Shown: piece by piece, positions 58,718 through 64,000 of the stretch
Layout of the letters: each line of letters starts with the position of its first letter
How positions within the stretch are numbered: the first letter of the stretch is position 1
Assembly: GCF_025465275.1 (NCBI RefSeq)
Contig: NZ_JAODNK010000051.1
Location: 62,001 to 126,000, forward strand
DNA: 64,000 nt
Source of the DNA: Nocardia sp.
Lineage (GTDB): Bacteria > Actinomycetota > Actinomycetes > Mycobacteriales > Mycobacteriaceae
Reading direction: 5' to 3'
Notes under the pieces: generated by a model
Told to the model about the DNA's origin: nothing
What the model saw: the letters and a program-made list of their open reading frames with translations, nothing else
Database searches by the model: none
Translations under genes and position numbers: made by a program

Positions 58718-60379
58718 ATGAAGCCGAACATGGTCAAGGCCGGTATCTTCACCGCCGTAACGGCCGCGGCATTTTCGACAGTGGCCGGGTTGATCCCGGC
58801 GACAACTCTCGCATCGCCCGTTTTGCCGGACCTGCCGCAACGGCTGGCCGGGAAAACCGTCTTCCTGGACCCGGGTCATCAGGGCCCCAACCACAATCAG
58901 GATGTCGCCAAGCAGGTCAATGACGGCCGCGGCGGCACCAAGGCATGCCAGACCACCGGCATGACCAGCCTGCACGGAATCGCCGAACACACCATCAACT
59001 GGGATGTCGCCCAATTGGTGCGCACCTCGCTGGAGGGACTCGGGGCTCATGTCGTCATGAGCCGCCCCGATGACACCGGCTGGGGTGGGTGCGTCGATGA
59101 ACGCGCCCATGCCGCAAACCAATCCGGCGCCGACATCGCTGTCAGCATTCACGCCGACAGCGCCGCCGCCGATGCGCGCGGCTTCCACCTGATCATCCCG
59201 CAGCTGCCGGTCTCGGATCCCAAGGCCAATGAGGTGCAGTCCGGCGCGGGCCTGGCGGCCAGCAAGGCCATGCGAGATGCGTACGCGCAGGCCGGATTCC
59301 CGGTCGCCGCCTACAACGGCGCGGTCGATGGGTTGCAGTCGCGCGCCGATATCGCCGGACCGGCACTGACCACGGTGCCGGATGTCTTCCTCGAAATGGG
59401 GAACGGCGCCAATGCCGAGGACGCGGCCCTGCTGGAATCGCAGGAGGGTCAGCTGCGGCACGCGGTCACCATCACCACCGGTGTGGTGTCCTACCTGCTC
59501 GGCATCGCGATCCCGCCGAGCAGCGCGGAACAGGCCGTCGGGCCGGCCGCGCCGGCGCCGGCGCAGCCCGCGCAATTGCAGGTGCCGTCGGCGAGCGATA
59601 TCCGCCCGCAGGCATTACCGCAGGGTGGGGCGCAGCTCGCGCCGCAGAGCCCGGAGCCGACGGTGGTTCCGACTACGACGGTGGTTCCGACTACACAGCC
59701 GCCGGTGCCGCAGAACGGTGCGGGTCAGCCGCAGCCGCAAGCGGTCCCGCAGGGTGCCGTGGCGCCGTCCGAGCCGCCGGTCCCGTCGGGATCTCCGGCG
59801 CCGTCCGAGCCGCCGGTTCCGGCTCAGCCGCAAGCGGTTCCGGCACAGACTGTCGCTCCCACGACCGTGCCGGAGGGTCCGGTGCAGCCGCAGGTTGCCC
59901 TGCCGGGTCCGCCCGCGCAGTCGCAGCCGGGCGTTCAGCCGCAGCCTCCGGTTCCGCCGGTTCCGGGTGCGCCGTTCAAGCTCAGCAATGCGGCCGCCGG
60001 TCTTCCGGGTGGGGTGCGGCCGATCGCGGCCCCGATCGAACCCAAGGGGCCGGGCTACTCCGCACCGCAGATCCCGCAGTCCAATCCGGGCGCGATTCCC
60101 AATCCGGGGCAGGCGAGTCCCGGTGCGCAGACAAGTCCGGGTGCGCAAACGAGTCCCGGTGCGCAGACGGCTCCGTCCACGACCGATAAGAGCTCCAAGG
60201 CCGGCGATCTCCTGGACGTCGAGTCGATGAGTGGTCTGGTGCAGGCCGCCATGAAGATGTTCGGCCCGCTGGCCAAGATGCTCATGGGGCAGAACGGTGT
60301 CGCCTCGGATCTGGTCAACCTGGCCTACAGCGTGGTGTCCGCGCTGAGCACTTCGTTGCTGCCGTCTGCCGCCAAGTAG
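58718..60379 (+). CDS. N-acetylmuramoyl-L-alanine amidase (Rv3717-like) with Pro/Gln-rich tail
   Basis: This 553-residue precursor has a signal peptide and an Amidase_3 zinc domain. The ligands are His54 (FLDPGHQG), Glu90 (GIAEHTINWD) and His145 (VSIHADSA), with catalytic Glu226 (VFLEMGNG). Cys77 and Cys125 can form the disulfide known from the mycobacterial Rv3717 enzyme. From about residue 265 to 500 the protein is Pro/Gln/Ala-rich (AQPQAVPAQT, SPGAQT three times), a wall-spanning linker, and ends in an amphipathic helix. It cleaves the peptide-glycan amide bond in cell separation or recycling. A terminator follows. Confidence 0.9.
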   Translation: MKPNMVKAGIFTAVTAAAFSTVAGLIPATTLASPVLPDLPQRLAGKTVFLDPGHQGPNHNQDVAKQVNDGRGGTKACQTTGMTSLHGIAEHTINWDVAQLVRTSLEGLGAHVVMSRPDDTGWGGCVDERAHAANQSGADIAVSIHADSAAADARGFHLIIPQLPVSDPKANEVQSGAGLAASKAMRDAYAQAGFPVAAYNGAVDGLQSRADIAGPALTTVPDVFLEMGNGANAEDAALLESQEGQLRHAVTITTGVVSYLLGIAIPPSSAEQAVGPAAPAPAQPAQLQVPSASDIRPQALPQGGAQLAPQSPEPTVVPTTTVVPTTQPPVPQNGAGQPQPQAVPQGAVAPSEPPVPSGSPAPSEPPVPAQPQAVPAQTVAPTTVPEGPVQPQVALPGPPAQSQPGVQPQPPVPPVPGAPFKLSNAAAGLPGGVRPIAAPIEPKGPGYSAPQIPQSNPGAIPNPGQASPGAQTSPGAQTSPGAQTAPSTTDKSSKAGDLLDVESMSGLVQAAMKMFGPLAKMLMGQNGVASDLVNLAYSVVSALSTSLLPSAAK

Positions 60380-60401
60380 TTCCGGCGGCATAGTTCCATC
60401 G

Positions 60402-60440
60402 AATCGCCCTCGCTCCGAATCATTCGGAGCGGGGGCGATT
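60402..60440. terminator. terminator of the amidase gene
   Basis: A 19-bp stem (60402-60420 with 60422-60440) with one mismatch and a very short loop, centred on CGCTCCGAAT, is followed by TTCG. It lies 23 bp after the stop. Confidence 0.85.
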
Positions 60441-60668
60441 TTCGTAGCAAGTCGGGCAAACACTTCGCGATCGACGTGACCGGCTGCGTGTCCGGTGCCC
60501 CCGGCCTGGCAGGCGCGGTTGCACGGCCCAGGAGGTGCACGTGCGGACAACCTCGTGTCCGGTGGTTGGCAAGCATTCGGCGCAGGAGTTGCATGAATCC
60601 CGGGTCGGGTCACGACGGCTGACGACAGTGCGGCCGCGTGGTGCGACTGGTCGATCGAGGTGGATGTG

Positions 60669-61727
60669 ATGGCGTTCGGTGTGGGCTTGAGTATCGGCAC
60701 GGTAAATACGGTGTGTGTGACGGCCGCCGATCGGTCGGTTCGCCGCGGTGTCCAATTAGCGGCTCGCCGCGGTGCCCAATCAGCGGCTCGCCGCGGTGCT
60801 CCGCCGCCCACCACCTGGCGCACCACCCTCACCTTCGACAGTTCCGGTACCGCCCGGGTCGGCCGCATTCCGCGGCACGGGCGGGTCATTACCGAATTCG
60901 CCGACCTGACCCAGCGCGAGGCGCCGGTCGCGCGGGTCGGTCACCGAGCGTTGTCGGCCGCGGATCTTGTTGCCACCGTGGCCCACAGCGTGATCGAGGA
61001 GGTGCTGGGGAAGGCTCCGGCGGGGCAGAACGGTAAGGCGGACATCGCTATTACCGTGACCTACCCGGCCGGGTACTCCGAAAATCTGGTGATCGATCTG
61101 CGCACCGCGCTCGACGGCGTCGGGCTGCGGGGTGTCGAGCTGTTGCCCGAACCGGTGGCCGCGGCCGCCTGGCTGGCGGCGCAGCGCGGTCCGCTCATGC
61201 CGGGGCTGGCGCTCATCTACGACCTCGGCGGCTCCGGGCTCGATGTGACGCTGGTGCGAGTGGGTGCGGGCGCGCCCAGTAATCCGATCGTCGGATTGCC
61301 GTTGCACTCCACCGACTTCGGCGGCCGGGCCTTCGGTGGTTTGGTCGCCAAGCGCTTGCGCCGCATTTCGGATGCGCCGGTGATCTCCCGGGTGAGCTCC
61401 GATTCCGATACGGGGGCGCTGCGCACCGAACATGTGGAGAGCTCGCTGAGGCTGGTCTACAAATGCCTGCGCATCGCCGATGTCACCATGGCCGACGTCG
61501 ATCGGGTGCTGGTGGTCGGAGGTGCGGCCCGTCCGCCGGAGGTCGCGGACGTGCTGGCGAAACAGCTGGCTCGCCCGGTGACCGTGGCGCCCGATCCGGA
61601 ACGCACCATTGCCGACGGTGCGGCCATCGTGGCCCGGCAGATGGCGCAGTCACAGGATTCTTCGACGCATCGCCATCATGTGCTAGCTGATCTGTTCCGC
61701 CGGGTCACCCGGGTGGCAGCCCTGTAA
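60669..61727 (+). CDS. Hsp70/actin-fold ATPase without substrate-binding domain
   Basis: This 352-residue protein contains the nucleotide-binding fold of Hsp70: GLSIGTVNTVCVTA (phosphate 1), LPEPVAAAAWLAAQR, LIYDLGGSGLDVTLVRVG (phosphate 2) and VDRVLVVGGAARPPEVADVL (adenosine). DnaK-type lysine and substrate-binding domain are missing, so it is not a general chaperone. Between the first two strands it carries an insertion of Arg-Arg-Gly-Ala repeats (residues about 24-45) encoded by a 24-bp tandem repeat. ATG 60669 has GAGG eight bases upstream. Similar short Hsp70-like proteins in actinomycetes act in cell-wall or signalling complexes, but the role here is unknown. Confidence 0.82.
   Translation: MAFGVGLSIGTVNTVCVTAADRSVRRGVQLAARRGAQSAARRGAPPPTTWRTTLTFDSSGTARVGRIPRHGRVITEFADLTQREAPVARVGHRALSAADLVATVAHSVIEEVLGKAPAGQNGKADIAITVTYPAGYSENLVIDLRTALDGVGLRGVELLPEPVAAAAWLAAQRGPLMPGLALIYDLGGSGLDVTLVRVGAGAPSNPIVGLPLHSTDFGGRAFGGLVAKRLRRISDAPVISRVSSDSDTGALRTEHVESSLRLVYKCLRIADVTMADVDRVLVVGGAARPPEVADVLAKQLARPVTVAPDPERTIADGAAIVARQMAQSQDSSTHRHHVLADLFRRVTRVAAL
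60741..60800 (+). repeat. in-frame 24-bp tandem repeat in the Hsp70-like gene
   Basis: Two and a half copies of a 24-bp unit (CGCCGCGGTG...AGCGGCT) at 60741-60764, 60765-60788 and 60789-60800 encode RRGVQLAA, RRGAQSAA and RRGA. The copies differ at two bases. Confidence 0.85.
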
Positions 61728-61878
61728 TCCGCCGGTTACCAGCCGGTTTGCCCCCGATCATGGATCGGGTGGGGTCGACACGTGCAAGCATCTTGCTAGC
61801 ACTGGTTGACGCTTCTCCAGTTTGGTGTAACCATTAGATACAGATAACGCCAATGCTGGAAGAGGAGAGGTGACGACG

Positions 61879-62883
61879 ATGTCCCCGACCGCGACCCACG
61901 TCGATGACCCCGTAGTTGCCGAAGCTCTCGAATACGCGCAGAAGCTGCTGCTGCTTTCCGAGGGATCGGTCAACAAGAGCTTCGATCCGTACGAGGATAT
62001 CGACTGGGAGAACCCGGACTTCGATCCGAACGCGAAGCCCGAACGCTGGATTCTGCCCGCCTCCGCCGACACCATCGGCCGCCACCCCTGGTATCTCGCC
62101 CTCTCCGAGGAGCAGAAGATCGAGGTCGGCAAGTACCGCCAGGCCAATGTCGCCAAGGTCGGCCTGCAGTTCGAGTCCATTCTGATCAGCGGCATGGTGA
62201 ACCACACCTTCGGCCTCGCGAACGGTGATCCGGAATTCCGGTACTGCACGCACGAGATGTCCGAAGAGCTGAACCACACCCTGATGTTCCAGGAGATGGT
62301 GAACCGCATCGGCGCCGACGTGCCCGGTATGGGCCCGCTGGTGCGGCAGTTCCGTCAGGTCGCCGTACCCGTCGCGGTGCTGTTCCCGAACCTGTTCTTC
62401 ATGGCCGTGCTCGCCGGCGAGGAGCCGATCGACCACATCCAGAAGCAGATCCTGCGTTCGGGCGAGGAGGTGCACCCGATCATGCGCGGCGTCATGGCGA
62501 TTCATGTCGCGGAGGAGGCACGCCACATCTCGTTCGCGCACGAATTCCTCAAGCGCCATGTGCCGGAGAAGAATCTGCCCAGCCGGGTGGTGCTCTCGAT
62601 CGCCATGCCGATCGTCATGTTCATCCTGGGGCGTTCCATCGTGACACCGCCCAAGGCGTTCTTCGACGAGTTCGATGTGCCCGAGCAGGTGCGCAAGGAG
62701 CTGTTCTACGGCTCCAAGGACGCCAAGCAGGTCTTCAGTGATTACTTCATCGATGTACGCGCGCTGGCCAACGAGATCGGTCTGATGAACCCGATTTCGA
62801 AGCGGGTGTGGAAGCTGCTCGGCATTGCCGGCGCTGCCTCCCGTTACCGCTCGGAGCCGAACCGCTCCAGCAAAGCCGCCTGA
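61879..62883 (+). CDS. AurF-like diiron oxygenase (Rv0885-type)
   Basis: This 334-residue protein carries a diiron-carboxylate pattern: Glu in VGLQFESILISG, the Glu/His pair in CTHEMSEELNHTLMF, Glu in AVLAGEEPIDHIQK, and the C-terminal EExxH of IHVAEEARHISFA. This is the AurF/p-aminobenzoate N-oxygenase-like family. I recall the mycobacterial homologue Rv0885 lying next to fprB, exactly as here. It should activate oxygen with electrons from the downstream reductase. ATG 61879 is about ten bases after AGGAGA; GTG 61870 is too close. Two hydrophobic segments (AVPVAVLFPNLFFMAVLAG and VVLSIAMPIVMFILG) are helical core. Confidence 0.88.
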   Translation: MSPTATHVDDPVVAEALEYAQKLLLLSEGSVNKSFDPYEDIDWENPDFDPNAKPERWILPASADTIGRHPWYLALSEEQKIEVGKYRQANVAKVGLQFESILISGMVNHTFGLANGDPEFRYCTHEMSEELNHTLMFQEMVNRIGADVPGMGPLVRQFRQVAVPVAVLFPNLFFMAVLAGEEPIDHIQKQILRSGEEVHPIMRGVMAIHVAEEARHISFAHEFLKRHVPEKNLPSRVVLSIAMPIVMFILGRSIVTPPKAFFDEFDVPEQVRKELFYGSKDAKQVFSDYFIDVRALANEIGLMNPISKRVWKLLGIAGAASRYRSEPNRSSKAA

Positions 62884-62899
62884 GGACAGGGGACGTACA

Positions 62900-64000
62900 G
62901 TGCCGTACGTAGTCACCCAATCATGTTGCAGCGACGCGTCTTGCGTGTACGCCTGCCCGGTCAACTGCATCCATCCCACGCCCGATGAGCCGGATTTCCG
63001 GACGGCGGAGATGCTGTACGTCGACCCGCAGGCGTGCGTGGACTGCGGTGCGTGTGCGACTGCCTGCCCGGTGGACGCCATCACCTCGACGAAGAAGCTG
63101 ACCGATGCGCAGCTGCCCTTTATCGAGATCAATGCCGACTTCTACCGCGAGGAGCGGCCGCGGCCGCTGCTGGCGCAGCCGATTCCGGCGGCGGAGGTCA
63201 AGCCCGGGCGGGAGCCGCTGCGGGTGGCGATCGTCGGATCCGGTCCGTCGGCCATGTACGCGGCCGATGAACTGCTGACCCAGCACGGCGTTTCGGTGAC
63301 CGTCTTCGACCGGCTGGCCACGCCGTACGGTCTGGCCCGCTTCGGTGTCGCGCCGGATCACACCGGCACGCGGCAGGTCGGCAAGCTGTTCGATGTGATC
63401 TCCGCGCAGGACGGCTTCGGGTCGTATCTGAATGTGAATGTCGGGGAACATATTTCGCACGACGAGCTGCTGGCGCATCATCACGCGGTGATCTACGCCG
63501 TCGGTGCGTCGAGCGATCGCAAGCTCGGCATCGCGGGGGAGGGGCTGCCTGGCAGTGTCTCCGCCACCGAGTTCGTGGCCTGGTACAACGGGCATCCCGA
63601 CCATGCCGGTCGGTACTTCGAGCTGTCGCAGCGGCGGGCCGTCATTGTCGGCAACGGCAATGTGGCGCTGGATGTGGCGCGCATTCTCACCACCGATCCG
63701 GAACTGCTGGTCGGTACGGATGTCGCGCCGCGCGTGCTGACCGCCCTGCGCCGCAGCAAGATCGAGGAAGTGGTTGTGCTCGGCCGGCGCGGGCCCGCCG
63801 AATCCGCCTTCACGGTGCCGGAATTCGTGGGTCTGCTCGGTGCCGATGTGGACATTGTGGTCGAAGGTGATATTCCGGAGACCGATGCGACGATGTCGCA
63901 GAAGGTCGAGCAGAAGCTGAAGCTGCTGCGCGGGCTGGCCGATCGCCCTGTCGGAGCACGCAAGCGGATCATCTTCCGATTCCTGTCCTCGCCCACCGCC
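62900..64000 (+). CDS. fprB: ferredoxin-NADP reductase of FprB type, truncated by window end
   Basis: The first 367 residues are visible. An N-terminal bacterial-type ferredoxin domain carries CCSDASCVYACPVNC and CVDCGACATACPVDAIT (two iron-sulfur clusters). It is fused to a flavoprotein reductase of adrenodoxin-reductase type: VAIVGSGPSAMYAADEL for FAD, TPYGLARFGVAPDH, and RRAVIVGNGNVALDVARIL for NADP. The coding frame is still open at base 64000. This is the architecture of mycobacterial FprB (Rv0886). It follows the diiron gene by 17 bases, so the pair forms an electron-transfer operon. GTG start with AGGGGA upstream. Confidence 0.92.
   Translation, partial: MPYVVTQSCCSDASCVYACPVNCIHPTPDEPDFRTAEMLYVDPQACVDCGACATACPVDAITSTKKLTDAQLPFIEINADFYREERPRPLLAQPIPAAEVKPGREPLRVAIVGSGPSAMYAADELLTQHGVSVTVFDRLATPYGLARFGVAPDHTGTRQVGKLFDVISAQDGFGSYLNVNVGEHISHDELLAHHHAVIYAVGASSDRKLGIAGEGLPGSVSATEFVAWYNGHPDHAGRYFELSQRRAVIVGNGNVALDVARILTTDPELLVGTDVAPRVLTALRRSKIEEVVVLGRRGPAESAFTVPEFVGLLGADVDIVVEGDIPETDATMSQKVEQKLKLLRGLADRPVGARKRIIFRFLSSPTA

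Noticed and set aside
61753..61769. CCCGATC-ATG-GATCGGG hairpin after the Hsp70-like gene as a terminator
   Set aside because: The stem is only 7 bp with a 3-base loop and no T run, too weak to list.

Overview
The window is 64 kb of high-GC DNA with actinobacterial codon bias and start-codon use (many GTG starts, frequent ATGA stop/start overlaps). An LpqH-type lipoprotein, a mycobacterial-style diiron protein followed by a FprB-type ferredoxin/NADP reductase, a Rv3717-like peptidoglycan amidase, paired acyl-CoA dehydrogenases and many TetR regulators point to a mycolic-acid actinomycete. Nocardia is the most likely genus; this is inferred from family content, not from a marker gene. I see no rRNA, tRNA, CRISPR array, insertion sequence or phage gene.

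Layout. 0-9.7 kb: membrane proteins (TMEM175-like, DedA), a transglutaminase-like protease, two AraC-type regulators, a YbjQ-like and an AIM24 protein, a DEAD-box helicase and small secreted or unknown proteins. 9.7-16.4 kb: an STM4015-4014-4013-4012-4011 operon (leucine-rich repeat, ATP-grasp, phosphatase/sulfatase fold, two radical SAM enzymes), divergent from a DUF6745 gene and a small frameshifted gene. 16.6-21.4 kb: a sugar catabolic set (SIS isomerase/deaminase, ROK kinase, APC permease) divergent from a ROK repressor with a perfect inverted-repeat operator between them. 21.5-23 kb: a membrane protein and the LpqH lipoprotein. 23.1-28.3 kb: a tightly coupled cassette of two unknown proteins, a TPR protein and a CHAT-type caspase-like protease, which I regard as a candidate conflict (defence or cell-death) system.

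28.3-38.9 kb looks eroded. Two divergent regulator/enzyme pairs (TetR/MFS and SDR/MmyB-type regulator) have each lost both 5' ends at a single junction. The block also holds two DUF1254 lipoproteins, a His-rich secreted protein, a beta-lactamase-fold hydrolase and a P1B-type metal ATPase behind a CsoR-like operator. 39-50.2 kb is a lipid/alkyl-sulfate island: two acyl-CoA dehydrogenases, a zinc alcohol dehydrogenase, two alkyl sulfatases (one exported lipoprotein, one without a signal), three regulator/operator sites and two copies of an unlisted 36-residue microprotein. 50.3-64 kb: a flavin monooxygenase/reductase pair, a DUF2156 lysyltransferase-like protein behind an 18-codon leader, a toxin-antitoxin-like pair, an ECF sigma factor with a Rieske lipoprotein, a peptidoglycan amidase, an Hsp70-like ATPase and the diiron/FprB pair cut by the window end.

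No gene-free stretch exceeds 300 bp. The longest are 60380-60668 (a terminator, otherwise nothing recognised), 6343-6616 (palindrome, tandem repeat, terminator), 58452-58717 (nothing recognised), 8312-8565 (nothing recognised) and 45909-46149 (operator/promoter region). Long palindromes sit between convergent genes at 6.4, 16.5 and 37.3 kb, and the first and last belong to one repeat family.
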